DNA of 64,000 nucleotides from Plantibacter elymi (nom. nud.) (GCF_900177795.1 NZ_FXWJ01000006.1:1-64000), one strand, 5' to 3'; counted from the first letter of the stretch, positions 40,900 through 49,550 are shown. The notes: generated from the letters alone by a model not told the origin. Numbers and translations are program-made.

Positions 40900-41618
40900 T
40901 GCCGCGCATCCTGGTGACCGGTGCCGCCGTCGGCCTGGGGCTCGGCGCCGCGACCGAGCTGGTCGAGCACGGGCACGAGGTGCTCGTCCACGCCCGGAGC
41001 CTCGCCCGAGCCGACGGGGTGCGGCTGCTCGACGAGCCCTCCGCGCACCTCGTCACCGGTGACCTCGCCACCCTCGACGGCGTCCGCGAGCTCGCGGAGC
41101 AGGTCGCCGCAGCCGGTCCCGTGGACGCGATCATCCACAACGCAGGGGTCCTCGACGGAGCGGCCGTCCTACCGGTCAACGTGGTCGCGCCCTACCTGCT
41201 GAGCGCCCTCGTCCCCGCGCGGCGACTCGTGTTCCTCAGCAGCAGCATGCACCGCGGCGGTACCGCGACGCTCGACGGTCTCGACTGGTCGGGTTCCACG
41301 AGGACGGCGAGCTACTCCGGCAGCAAGCTGCTCGTGACCGTCCTCGCGGCGGCGATCGCGCGGGTGCGTCCCGGGGTGTTCAGCAACGCGGTCGACCCGG
41401 GGTGGGTGCCGACACGGATGGGCGGACCGAACGCACCCGACGACCTGGAACTCGGGCACCGGACCCAGGTGGCGCTCGCCGAAGGACGTGGCGCCGACAC
41501 CTCCGGATACTGGCACCACCAGCGACGCGAGGAGCCGCACCGCGCGGTCCGCGACGAGGCGTTCCAGGACGAGCTGCTCCTCGCCCTCGCCGAGCACACG
41601 GACGTGCCGCTCTCCTGA
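40899..41618 (+). CDS. Short-chain dehydrogenase-like NAD(P)-binding protein
   Basis: 239 aa. Rossmann TGAAVGLGLGAA at 7-18, IIHNAGVLDG, and the catalytic pair YSGSK (Tyr and Lys present) with the preceding SSSM. The product is a reductase of an unknown aldehyde, ketone or sugar. Start at ATG 40899 overlaps the stop of the XRE gene by one base. The cofactor loop is a little shorter than usual SDR. The 3' end merges with a 56-bp hairpin. Confidence 0.9.
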   Translation: MPRILVTGAAVGLGLGAATELVEHGHEVLVHARSLARADGVRLLDEPSAHLVTGDLATLDGVRELAEQVAAAGPVDAIIHNAGVLDGAAVLPVNVVAPYLLSALVPARRLVFLSSSMHRGGTATLDGLDWSGSTRTASYSGSKLLVTVLAAAIARVRPGVFSNAVDPGWVPTRMGGPNAPDDLELGHRTQVALAEGRGADTSGYWHHQRREEPHRAVRDEAFQDELLLALAEHTDVPLS

Positions 41619-41672
41619 GAGCGCAGGAGACGCGCTCACGGGGCGGATGTGAGTGCATCTTCTGCGCTCTCG
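41617..41672. repeat. 56-bp hairpin element, copy 2 (bidirectional terminator position)
   Basis: GAGAGCGCAG (41617-41626) and CTGCGCTCTC (41662-41671) are perfect inverted repeats, with an inner CGCTCA/TGAG pair. It separates the convergent SDR and MurR genes and touches the SDR stop codon. Homologous to 36931-36986. Confidence 0.7.
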
Positions 41673-41682
41673 CGGAGCGCGC

Positions 41683-42552
41683 TCAGGTGTCGATGCGGTG
41701 GTCCTGGATCGACTCGTAGGTGACGCGGAGCGACTCCGCTGCGGCGTCGTAGCGACGCTGGGCGACACGGATGAAGAGCAGGTCGACGAGCGCGAGCTGG
41801 GCGATGCGCGACGACATCGCACCCGAGCGGTAGCGGCTCTCCCTCGCCTGCGTCGCGAGGACGAGGTCGCACCGGCTGGCGATGGGGGAGTCGGGGAAGT
41901 TCGTGATGCACACGGTCGTCGCGCCGGCGGCCCGCGCGAGCTGCATCGCCTGCTCGGTCTCGACCGTGAGCCCGGAGTGCGAGATGCCGATGGCGACCCC
42001 ACCGGGCCCGAGGAGTGCGGCCGAGGGCAGCGCGAGGTGGGCGTCGACGAAGGTGTTCGCCGGCATGCCGATCCGGTAGAGCTTCTGGTGGAGGTCCTGC
42101 GCCGTGAGGTTCGAGGACCCGAAGCCGATGATGTCGATCCGTGGGGCGACGAGGAGGGCGTCGACGACCGCGTCCAGGGCGTCGCGGTCGAGCGAGCGGG
42201 CGGTGAGCTCGATCGCCTGCACCTCCTGGTACGCGACCTTCGCGACGACCGTCTCGACCGAGTCGTCCGGGTCGATGTCGGCGTCGTCGACCTCGAACCG
42301 GTCACGCTCCGCCTGCTCGCGACTCGTGGAGGTCGCGACGGCCACCCGGAACTCCCGGTAGCCGGTGTATCCGATGGTCTGACAGAACCGCGCGACGGTC
42401 GCCTGCGAGGTGCCGCAGGCCTTCGCGAGTTCGGTGATGGTCAACTCGACCACGAGCGAGGGGGTGCCGATGATGGTCTCGGCGACGCGCGTCTCGGCGG
42501 CGCTCAGGCGAGGGATCGCCTGGCGGAGCACGAGCAGCGCGTCAGTGGACAT
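41683..42552 (-). CDS. MurR/RpiR-family transcriptional regulator
   Basis: 289 aa. N-terminal RpiR HTH: ELAKACGTSQATVARFCQTI then GYTGYREFRVAVAT. C-terminal SIS domain, which binds a phosphosugar: IDIIGFGSSNLTAQDLHQKL and GISHSGLTVETEQAMQLAR. As last gene of the amino-sugar operon it presumably senses MurNAc- or GlcNAc-6-phosphate. ATG 42552 overlaps the murQ stop by 11 bp. The longer frame (start 42645) is unlikely. Confidence 0.93.
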   Translation of the reverse strand: MSTDALLVLRQAIPRLSAAETRVAETIIGTPSLVVELTITELAKACGTSQATVARFCQTIGYTGYREFRVAVATSTSREQAERDRFEVDDADIDPDDSVETVVAKVAYQEVQAIELTARSLDRDALDAVVDALLVAPRIDIIGFGSSNLTAQDLHQKLYRIGMPANTFVDAHLALPSAALLGPGGVAIGISHSGLTVETEQAMQLARAAGATTVCITNFPDSPIASRCDLVLATQARESRYRSGAMSSRIAQLALVDLLFIRVAQRRYDAAAESLRVTYESIQDHRIDT

Positions 42553-43579
42553 CCGGTGCGGCCCCCGTCGGGTCTTCGACGGCGTGCGCTGCGATGGCCG
42601 CGCTGAGGGAGCCGTCGCCACCGCGGAGGCGGGCGACTGCTTCATCTGCGGCGATGCCGGTCACGAGGACGAGGATAGCGGCCTTCACCCAGCCGTCCAC
42701 GGATGCGAGCGTCTTCGCGGCCGTGGCGGCGTCGACGTCGGTCGCCAGCATGACCGTGCGTTCCGCCCGCGCCCGCAGCTTCTCGTTCGTGGTGAGGAGG
42801 TCGACCATGAGGTTCCGGTACGTCTTGCCGAGCCGCACCATCGTGATCGTCGACAGCATGTTGAGGACGAGCTTCTGCGCCGTCCCCGCCTTCAGCCGGG
42901 TCGATCCCGTGAGGAGCTCCGGGCCGACGACCGCCTCGATGCCGATGTTCGCGTCCCGGGCGAGCGGGGAGCCGGCGTTGCACGACAGGCCGATGGTGAT
43001 CGCACCGATCGAGCGCGCGTACTCGAGGGCGCCCAACACGTAGGGCGTGCGGCCGGACGCGGAGACCCCCACGACGGCGTCGTCCGCGGTGATCGACAGC
43101 GATTCCAGATCCGCCCGACCGAGGTCGTCGCGGTCCTCGGCGTTCTCCACCGCCTGCTGGATGGCGCCCGGGCCACCCGCGATGAGCCCGACGATGAGGC
43201 CGGGGTCGGTCCCGAACGTGGGTGGGGCCTCACTCGCGTCGAGGATGCCCATCCGTCCGGCGGTCCCCGCGCCCAGGTAGACGAGTCGTCCGCCCCGGCG
43301 GAGGCGCTCGACGATCGCTTCGACGGCCTCGGCGATCTCGGGTTCGACGGCCGCGATGGCGTCGGGGACGGAACGGTTCTCCTCGTTCATCGCGGCGACG
43401 AGTTCCCGGGTGGAGAGGGCGTCGAGGTCGGGGTGTCGCTCGTTCACCTGCTCCGTCGAGAGGGTGGCGAGCTCCGCGCGGATGGTGTCGCGGTCGGAGA
43501 TCGGCCCTGCGGTGGTCGGCCCAGGCCCCGCGACAGGCTCAGGATCCGGTGGTGAGGCGCCCTCAGGCTGCGTGGACAT
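42542..43579 (-). CDS. murQ: N-acetylmuramic acid 6-phosphate etherase MurQ
   Basis: 345 aa. Cleaves the lactyl ether of MurNAc-6-P to give GlcNAc-6-P and D-lactate. SIS fold with RLVYLGAGTAGRMGILDASE, APPTFGTDPGLIVG and the second acidic motif AVENAEDRDDLG; both catalytic glutamates are present. Residues 1-30 (STQPEGASPPDPEPVAGPGP) are extra and partly encoded by a degenerate S-element at about 43526-43547. ATG 43579 overlaps the kinase gene by 17 bp and the MurR start by 11 bp. Confidence 0.95.
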   Translation of the reverse strand: MSTQPEGASPPDPEPVAGPGPTTAGPISDRDTIRAELATLSTEQVNERHPDLDALSTRELVAAMNEENRSVPDAIAAVEPEIAEAVEAIVERLRRGGRLVYLGAGTAGRMGILDASEAPPTFGTDPGLIVGLIAGGPGAIQQAVENAEDRDDLGRADLESLSITADDAVVGVSASGRTPYVLGALEYARSIGAITIGLSCNAGSPLARDANIGIEAVVGPELLTGSTRLKAGTAQKLVLNMLSTITMVRLGKTYRNLMVDLLTTNEKLRARAERTVMLATDVDAATAAKTLASVDGWVKAAILVLVTGIAADEAVARLRGGDGSLSAAIAAHAVEDPTGAAPDVH

Positions 43580-44504
43580 CGTCGCGCACGACCCTTCCGT
43601 CGTAGGAGATCGCGGTGTCGAGTGCGACGAGTCTGGCTCCGTCGAGCGCGTCACCGCGGGGTGCGACGAGGTCGACGCCGACCTCGTGCATGGCCGTCGC
43701 GAGATGGGCGGCGACGTAGGGGTGGGAGGCGATCCCGCCGACGACGCACACGGCGCCCGTGCCGGCGGCGGCGGCGCTCACGGCGAGATGGGCGCAGGCG
43801 GCGTCGACGATGTCCGCGGCGACGGCGTCGCCCTCCTCGGCTCGGGTGATGACCGTGGGCGCGAAGGTGCCGAGCTGGCGGGCCGGGGCTCCGGTGCTCG
43901 AGACCCAGCGGGGGAGCGCGGGGATCGACCCGATGAGTGCCTCGGCGTCGACGAGCAAGGTGGTGGCGGGGCCGCGGCCGTCGAAGGCACGCATGCACGC
44001 CTCGAGGCCCTGCTGCCCGATCCATCGACCGCTGCCCTCGTCTCCGAGCCAGGGACCCCAACCGTCGATCTGCTTCACGGCGCCGGTGGCGTCGACGTCG
44101 AAGACGACGGAGCCAGTGCCGGCGATGAGCACCGTGCCGGGACCACCGGCGAACGCACCGGCGTGGGCTGCCAGGGCGTCGTTGACGACGGCGATCGTCG
44201 CTCCGAGCGCCAGGCGCAGTTCGGCGGTGAACGCGGCGACCTCGTGCGGTGCCGCCTCCACCCCGGCGGCGCCGATCCCGACGTGCTGCACCGCGGCGAG
44301 GAGGTCCGCCGGGAGGTGCGCGACCGTCTCGAGGACTGCGCGGGCCGACAGCTCCGCACCCTCGTGGTCGGCGAGGCCCGGTGCCCCGTGGCCGCGGGCC
44401 TCCGCGAGGACGGTCAGGTCGTCGCCGGATCCGCTCGTGATGCGGGCGCGGCAGGAGGTCTTCCCGAGATCGATGGCGAGGACGGGTGGTGCGAGGTGGT
44501 TCAT
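43563..44504 (-). CDS. BadF/NagK-type N-acetyl amino sugar kinase (MurK-like)
   Basis: 313 aa, ASKHA fold. Phosphate loops are AIDLGKTSCRARI at the start and GTVLIAGTGSVVFDVD, with GDEGSGRWIGQQGL (the family sugar-binding motif) at about 155-168. The position between nagZ and murQ suggests it phosphorylates MurNAc or GlcNAc before MurQ, as MurK of clostridia does where no PTS exists. ATG 44504 overlaps the nagZ stop by 4 bp. Confidence 0.9.
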   Translation of the reverse strand: MNHLAPPVLAIDLGKTSCRARITSGSGDDLTVLAEARGHGAPGLADHEGAELSARAVLETVAHLPADLLAAVQHVGIGAAGVEAAPHEVAAFTAELRLALGATIAVVNDALAAHAGAFAGGPGTVLIAGTGSVVFDVDATGAVKQIDGWGPWLGDEGSGRWIGQQGLEACMRAFDGRGPATTLLVDAEALIGSIPALPRWVSSTGAPARQLGTFAPTVITRAEEGDAVAADIVDAACAHLAVSAAAAGTGAVCVVGGIASHPYVAAHLATAMHEVGVDLVAPRGDALDGARLVALDTAISYDGRVVRDDVHAA

Positions 44505-46126
44505 GATCCGTTCCGGTGGCGCTGGTCGTGCAGATGGTGCGTCGGTGCCGCGGTGGAGGCCGCGGCGAGGAGTTCGGTGACCCGGTCGGCGGAGGCGCGG
44601 GAGGCTGCGAGCGTGTCGATCACCGGCAGGGGCAGGACGGCGTCCTCGGCGAGCGGCAGTCCGACGCTCACGACGACGGCGTCCGGGCGGACCAGCGCGA
44701 CGCGGTCCACCGCGAGCCGCTGCGGGGTGTCGTCGCCGAGGCGGTCCGCGAGGAGGACGACCCCGTCGTCGGCGGGGATCGTCTCGAGCAGGAGGGTCAG
44801 CTCGTCGGAGGCAGGTGCCTGGGCGTCTGGATCCGGTGTCCGGAGGCTCGGGCCGGCTGCGAGCCGGGTGACGTCGAACCGTTCGGCGAGCGACTCGGCG
44901 AACGGATCGTGGGCCGAGGCGACGGCGAACGTCGGTCGGTCGCGGAGGTCGACGAGGGTGATCGACGAGGCTGCGGTGGCGATCTCGCCCCGGACGCGGA
45001 CGATCCGGCGGATGGCGTCGGCGAAGCGCCCTTCGACAAGCTCAGGGACCGGGGACCGCTCGGGGACCGGGGGCCGCTCGGGGACCGGGGACCGCTCGGG
45101 GACCGGGGGCGGGCTGACGGACCGCGCGAGCCAGGCCACGCGGGCGGCCGCACGCTCGACGATCGCTCGATCGAGCTCGCCGGCGGCGACGGCGGCGCAG
45201 ACCGCCTCGAACACCTCGAGGTAGTCGTCCTCGTCGGTCGTCGCGCCCTGCTTCGGCCCGAGGTTGGACGGGTTCCCGATGCAGAGGAGGTCGACCCCGG
45301 CCTCGAGGGCGAGGACCGCCCCGCGCCCGGAGCCGGTCGTGGAACGGATGGCGGCCATGTCGAGCGCGTCGGAGATGATGACGCCGTCGAAGCCGCTCTC
45401 GCGCAGCCGGCGGAGTGGGATGGGGTTGAGCGTGGCCGGGGCGTCGCCGAACGCCGGGACGACGATGTGGGCGGTCATGACACTTGCGACGCCGGCGGCG
45501 ATCGCCGCGTCGAACGGTGGCAGGTGCTCGGCTTCGAGCTCCGCCAGGTCCAGGTCGATGCGGGGCAGATCCAGGTGCGAGTCGCTCGCCGTGTCGCCGT
45601 GGCCGGGGTAGTGCTTGACGCAGGCGGCGACCCCGCCGGTCTGCAGGCCGTCGACCATCGCGGCGACGTGGCGGGAGACGAGGTCGGCGGTAGGGCCGAA
45701 CGAGCGCACGCCGATGACCGGGTTCGCGGGGTTGGTGTTCACGTCGGCGACCGGTCCGAGGTCCACGTTCGCTCCGGCTGCACGGAGCCGCTCGGCGAGT
45801 GCCGCACCCACCGCGTGCGTCGTCTCGACGTCGTCGAGGGCGCCGAGCTGCGCGTGCCCGGGCAGAGTGGAGCCCGTCTGCGCCTCGAGGCGGGAGACGT
45901 TGCCGCCTTCCTCGTCGACACCGATGAGGATCTCGGGCCGGTGCTCACGGAGTTCGGCCGACAGTGCCGCGACCTCCGCGGGGTCCGAGGAGAGGTTCTG
46001 CCCGAAGTACACGACGCCCGCGAGGCCGCCGTCCAGCTCGCGCAGCAGCCAATCCGGGGCGGTCCGGCCGAGGAACCCCGGCCAGAGGACGCCCCGGACG
46101 AGCCGCGCGACGTCGGGGTCGATCAT
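44501..46126 (-). CDS. nagZ: Glycoside hydrolase family 3, NagZ-like beta-N-acetylglucosaminidase
   Basis: 541 aa. GH3 N-domain with the NagZ loop KHYPGHGDTASDSH at 171-184 (His184 as acid/base with Asp182) and the nucleophile Asp253 in SDALDMAAI. The second domain (about 370-525) is the GH3 C-terminal sandwich. No signal peptide, so cytoplasmic, trimming GlcNAc-MurNAc or muropeptides. Between the domains, residues about 339-366 (PVPERSPVPERPPVPERSP then VPELVEG) are encoded by an S-element and tandem copies. ATG 46126 overlaps the permease stop by 4 bp. Confidence 0.93.
   Translation of the reverse strand: MIDPDVARLVRGVLWPGFLGRTAPDWLLRELDGGLAGVVYFGQNLSSDPAEVAALSAELREHRPEILIGVDEEGGNVSRLEAQTGSTLPGHAQLGALDDVETTHAVGAALAERLRAAGANVDLGPVADVNTNPANPVIGVRSFGPTADLVSRHVAAMVDGLQTGGVAACVKHYPGHGDTASDSHLDLPRIDLDLAELEAEHLPPFDAAIAAGVASVMTAHIVVPAFGDAPATLNPIPLRRLRESGFDGVIISDALDMAAIRSTTGSGRGAVLALEAGVDLLCIGNPSNLGPKQGATTDEDDYLEVFEAVCAAVAAGELDRAIVERAAARVAWLARSVSPPPVPERSPVPERPPVPERSPVPELVEGRFADAIRRIVRVRGEIATAASSITLVDLRDRPTFAVASAHDPFAESLAERFDVTRLAAGPSLRTPDPDAQAPASDELTLLLETIPADDGVVLLADRLGDDTPQRLAVDRVALVRPDAVVVSVGLPLAEDAVLPLPVIDTLAASRASADRVTELLAAASTAAPTHHLHDQRHRNGS
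45029..45110. repeat. S-element and tandem derivatives inside nagZ
   Basis: CCCTTCGACAAGCTCAGGG and ACC at 45029-45050, followed by about three units of GGGGACCGCTC / CGGGGACCGGGG up to about 45110. The insertion keeps the reading frame and encodes repeated PVPER between the two GH3 domains. Confidence 0.9.
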
Positions 46127-47049
46127 CCCTTCACCGCTCCGGACACCAGTCCGCCGGAGAGGCGGCGCTGCACGAGGATGAAGAAGATCATGACCGGGAT
46201 CGTGATGATGGTCGACGCCGCCATGACCGAACCCCAGTCGTTGGAGTTCAGGCCGAAGAACTGCTTGAGGCCGATGGCCACCGTGTAGTTCTCCGTCGAG
46301 CCGCCGAGCAGGGTCATCGCGAAGATGAACTCGTTCCAGGCCGTGATGAAGCTGAACACGCTCGTCGCGACGAGGCCGGGGGCCACGAGCGGGAGCATGA
46401 TCGAGCGGAACATCCGCCACCAGCTGGCGCCGTCGAGGAACGCCGCCTCTTCGAGCTCCACCGGCACCGCCGCGACGAAGCCGCGGAGCATCCAGATGCC
46501 GAACGGCAGCGCGAGCGCGACGTACACGATGATGAGCCCGAGCAGCGTGTTGAGCAGCTGCAGGTCGCGGATCTGCACGAACAGCGGGATCACGAGGGCC
46601 TCGAGCGGCACCATCTGCACGACGAGGATCATGAGCAGCACCGCGGTGCGGAACTTGAACCGGAAGCGGGCGACCGCGACCGACGCCAGGAGCGCGACGG
46701 CGGCGGAGATGAGCACCGTCGCACCGGCGACGATCGCGGAGTTGCGGAGGAAGACCGCGAACCCGCCGTCGGTCAGCACCGACTCGAAGTTCGTGAACGA
46801 CAGCTCCTTCGGGAAGAAGGACTGGCCGCCGCTCGACGCCTGCGCGTCGAACGCGCTCGACAGCATCCAGTACGCCGGGAACAGCGTGAACACGAGCAGG
46901 AGGGTGACGAGGATCGCCTTGACGGTGTTCGAGCGGATCTTCCGACCGCTCGCCTTCCGGTGCATCGGGACCTGCGGCTTGGCGGACCGGTCGGAGCCCG
47001 GTCCCTCAGCCTGTCGACGGGTGGTGGGGGCGGGAGCGTGGGTGGTCAC
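46123..47049 (-). CDS. ABC sugar transporter permease (MalG type)
   Basis: 308 aa. Six helices; the EAA loop contacting the ATPase reads ELEEAAFLDGASWWRMFRSI then MLPLVAPG. GTG 47049 overlaps the previous permease stop by 4 bp. The N-terminal 30 residues (THAPAPTTRRQAEGPGSDRS) are partly encoded by an S-element variant at 47000-47021, and precede helix 1. Together with the two genes upstream it forms a binding-protein-dependent importer without its own ATPase. Confidence 0.93.
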   Translation of the reverse strand: MTTHAPAPTTRRQAEGPGSDRSAKPQVPMHRKASGRKIRSNTVKAILVTLLLVFTLFPAYWMLSSAFDAQASSGGQSFFPKELSFTNFESVLTDGGFAVFLRNSAIVAGATVLISAAVALLASVAVARFRFKFRTAVLLMILVVQMVPLEALVIPLFVQIRDLQLLNTLLGLIIVYVALALPFGIWMLRGFVAAVPVELEEAAFLDGASWWRMFRSIMLPLVAPGLVATSVFSFITAWNEFIFAMTLLGGSTENYTVAIGLKQFFGLNSNDWGSVMAASTIITIPVMIFFILVQRRLSGGLVSGAVKG

Positions 47050-48017
47050 AGTTCGTCCTCCTTCATGAGGGCGCGGATGTAGACGATCGTGATGCCGAGC
47101 AGGACGAGCGTCAACAGCACCGCGATCGCGGAGCCGAAGCCGTAGCGGTTCTGACCGAAGGACTCCACGTACGACCACACGCCGAGGTTCAACACCTCGC
47201 GGTTCGAGCCGGAACCACCCGGCATGAGGTAGATCTGCGCGAACACCTTGAAGTCCCAGATGGTCGACAGGATGATCACGACCGAGAACACCTGGCGCAG
47301 CGACGGGAAGGTGATCTGGAAGAAGCGACGGAACGCGCCCGCCCCGTCCATCTCGGCGGCTTCCAGCATCTCCTTGGACACGCCGAGCAGGCCGGCGAGG
47401 ACGGTGATGGCCACGAAGGGGAAGCCGTGGTGGATCACGTTCAGCAGCGCGATGCCGTAGAACGTGAACTGGTTCGTGAACCAGTTGAAGGGCTCGTCCA
47501 TGAGCCCGAGCCCCATGAGCGTCTGGTTGACGATGCCGCGGTCGGCGTCGAAGATCCAGACCCACACGTAGGTGCCGGTGACGGCGGGCATCGCCCAGGC
47601 GACCATGATGGCGCTGCCGACGATGGTGCGCCAGAAGGAGCCGAGGTTCGCCATGAGCAGGGCGACGAGGGTGCCGAGGACGACCGTGCCGATGACCGCC
47701 GCAGCGGCGAAGAAGACGGTGTTCGGGAGGACGACGGTCCAGAGGGTCGGGTCGGCGAAGACCTCGGCGTAGTTCGCGCCGCCGTTGAAGTTGGTGTCGC
47801 CGCTGACGATCTCGCGGAGGCCGTAGTCCTGCAGGGAGAACAGGACGACGCGGATGAGCGGCCAGAGGAGGAGCACGGCGAGGATGAGGAGCGCCGGCGC
47901 GAGCAGCAGCCAGGGGCGGGTGCGCATCAGGAGGTGCAGCCGCTTGGGGGAGGGGCCCCCGGCCACCCGCGAAGCGGGGGCTTCGCGGGTGACCGTGGGC
48001 GGGGTGAGGGTCGACAC
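47046..48017 (-). CDS. ABC sugar transporter permease (MalF type)
   Basis: 323 aa, six to seven helices. WLLLAPALLILAVLLLWPLI is the first; the EAA loop is SKEMLEAAEMDGAGAFRRFF then QITFPSLR. GTG 48017 starts 6 bp after the binding-protein gene. It pairs with the MalG-type permease and would use a shared MsiK-type ATPase encoded elsewhere, as many actinobacterial sugar importers do. Confidence 0.93.
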   Translation of the reverse strand: MSTLTPPTVTREAPASRVAGGPSPKRLHLLMRTRPWLLLAPALLILAVLLLWPLIRVVLFSLQDYGLREIVSGDTNFNGGANYAEVFADPTLWTVVLPNTVFFAAAAVIGTVVLGTLVALLMANLGSFWRTIVGSAIMVAWAMPAVTGTYVWVWIFDADRGIVNQTLMGLGLMDEPFNWFTNQFTFYGIALLNVIHHGFPFVAITVLAGLLGVSKEMLEAAEMDGAGAFRRFFQITFPSLRQVFSVVIILSTIWDFKVFAQIYLMPGGSGSNREVLNLGVWSYVESFGQNRYGFGSAIAVLLTLVLLGITIVYIRALMKEDEL

Positions 48018-48023
48018 GATCGG

Positions 48024-49310
48024 CTACTTGCCGTTCATGATGTCGTCCATCTCCTTGGCGGCATCGGTCGTCGCCTGGTCGACCGACTTGCTTCCAGAGA
48101 GGATGGCCTGGATCATCGCGTTGGTGGTCTTCTTCGCCTGCACCGCGCCGAACTTCGGGGTCACGGGGAGGGAAGCGCCGCCGTCGACGAACTGCTCGGC
48201 GAAGGGCTTCACCAGCGGGTCCTCGCTCTCGGTCGAGTCACTGAGGAGCGAGGTCTGGCCGGGGAAGTAGCCGGTCTGCTCAGCCCACTCGGAGGCGAAC
48301 TTGCCGGTGGTCATCATCTCGATGAACTGGAACGCGAGGTCCTTGTTCTTCGAGGTGTTGAACATGCTGAGGTGCGAACCACCGAGCACGGAGGGCGACA
48401 TGCCGCCGTCTTCACCCGGGATCGGGATGGCGGCGAACTTGCCCTCGAGCTCCGGGTTCTTCTCGACGATCGTCGCCGGGGTCCAGGAGCCCATGATCGC
48501 CATGGCGACCTTGTCCTGCACGAAGTTGTCGAGGACGTCGGTCTCCTTCCAGGTGGTGGCGCCTGAGGAGGAGAGGTCGTACTTGGTGGCCAGGTCGGTC
48601 CAGAACTGGATGCCCTTGCGTGAGTCGTCGCTCGCGAGACCCGACTTCCAGGTGTCGCCGTCGAGCTCGGAGACCTCGCCGCCGGCGCCCCAGACCCAGG
48701 GGTACGCCGTGAACTCGGCGTCACCGGGGACGGGGAACGGGATCATGTCGGGCTTGGCGGCCTTGATCGCGGTGCCGGCGTCGACGATCTCCTGCCAGGT
48801 GGTCGGCGCCTTGAGGCCGAGCTCCTCGAAGACGTCGGTGCGGTAGACGATCGAGCGGACGCCGGCGTACCACGGCATGCCGTAGAGCTCGCCGTCGTAC
48901 GTGCCGGAGTCGGCGAGGCCCTGGACGAGGTCGTCCTTCAGGCCTGCCTTGTCGACGTAGTCGCCGATGGGGGCGAGGGCGCCGGCGTCGGCGAACTCGG
49001 CCGTCCAGGTGGTGCCCGTCTCGGCGACGTCGGGGGTGGTGTTCCCGGCGATCGACGTCACGAAGCGGTCGTGGGCGTCGGCCCACTGCACGTACTCGAC
49101 CTTGAGGGTGGCGCCGGTCTCCTTCTTGAAGGCCGAGCCGACCTCCTTGAAGAAGGCCTCGGAGTCGGGGTTGGTGCCCTGCATGATCCAGACGGTGAGC
49201 GTCTGGCCGTCTGCCGAGACGTCGCCTGAGCCGGAACCGCCACCGGCACAGGCGGTGAGGCCGAGTGCCGCGGTGGCGAGGACGGCCAGCGGAAGGGTGC
49301 GCTTGCGCAT
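48024..49310 (-). CDS. Extracellular solute-binding lipoprotein, sugar ABC importer
   Basis: 428 aa. Lipoprotein signal with lipobox LTAC (Cys21), then TLTVWIMQGTNPDSEAFFKE typical of sugar-binding family 1. YVQWADAHDRFVTSIAGNTT, YGMPWYAGVRSIVYRTDVFE and MSPSVLGGSHLSMFNTS are the usual landmarks. Ligand is inferred from the operon: an N-acetyl amino sugar or muropeptide sugar. First gene of the operon; ATG 49310 with GAGGAGCAGC upstream. Confidence 0.93.
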   Translation of the reverse strand: MRKRTLPLAVLATAALGLTACAGGGSGSGDVSADGQTLTVWIMQGTNPDSEAFFKEVGSAFKKETGATLKVEYVQWADAHDRFVTSIAGNTTPDVAETGTTWTAEFADAGALAPIGDYVDKAGLKDDLVQGLADSGTYDGELYGMPWYAGVRSIVYRTDVFEELGLKAPTTWQEIVDAGTAIKAAKPDMIPFPVPGDAEFTAYPWVWGAGGEVSELDGDTWKSGLASDDSRKGIQFWTDLATKYDLSSSGATTWKETDVLDNFVQDKVAMAIMGSWTPATIVEKNPELEGKFAAIPIPGEDGGMSPSVLGGSHLSMFNTSKNKDLAFQFIEMMTTGKFASEWAEQTGYFPGQTSLLSDSTESEDPLVKPFAEQFVDGGASLPVTPKFGAVQAKKTTNAMIQAILSGSKSVDQATTDAAKEMDDIMNGK

Positions 49311-49397
49311 GGTGCTGCTCCTCGATTCTGGGATCGGGAGTCCGAGCCGTCGTTGGCCCGGGATCCGTGATGACCGGGAAACCGCGGTCGATCCCTG

Positions 49398-49459
49398 CTG
49401 TTTTCAGTGGGTGTGGAAACAGTATTCAATAAGTACAGGAAGCTTGCAAATATTTTCCA
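49398..49459 (-). promoter_or_regulatory. AT-rich promoter/operator region of the amino-sugar operon
   Basis: In very GC-rich DNA this 60-bp stretch is AT-rich. It holds CTGTTT/AAACAG (49398-49403 and 49417-49422) and the near-palindrome TGCAAA-TAT-TTTCCA (49445-49459, one mismatch), like the TGAAA...TTTCA sites of RpiR-type regulators. It lies 88-150 bp before the binding-protein ATG and is the best candidate for MurR control. Confidence 0.45.
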
Positions 49460-49550
49460 GCACTGCAACACGGTCGTTACCTGCGTGACGGACGTGTTTC
49501 ACGAAGCTGCGAGAACCGTGTGTGAGGACGGTGGTCGGGCGTCGCCGACG

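Noticed and set aside
43563-44504. Activator of benzoyl-CoA reductase type role for the BadF-family protein
   Set aside because: No iron-sulfur cysteines and an amino-sugar operon context favour a sugar kinase.
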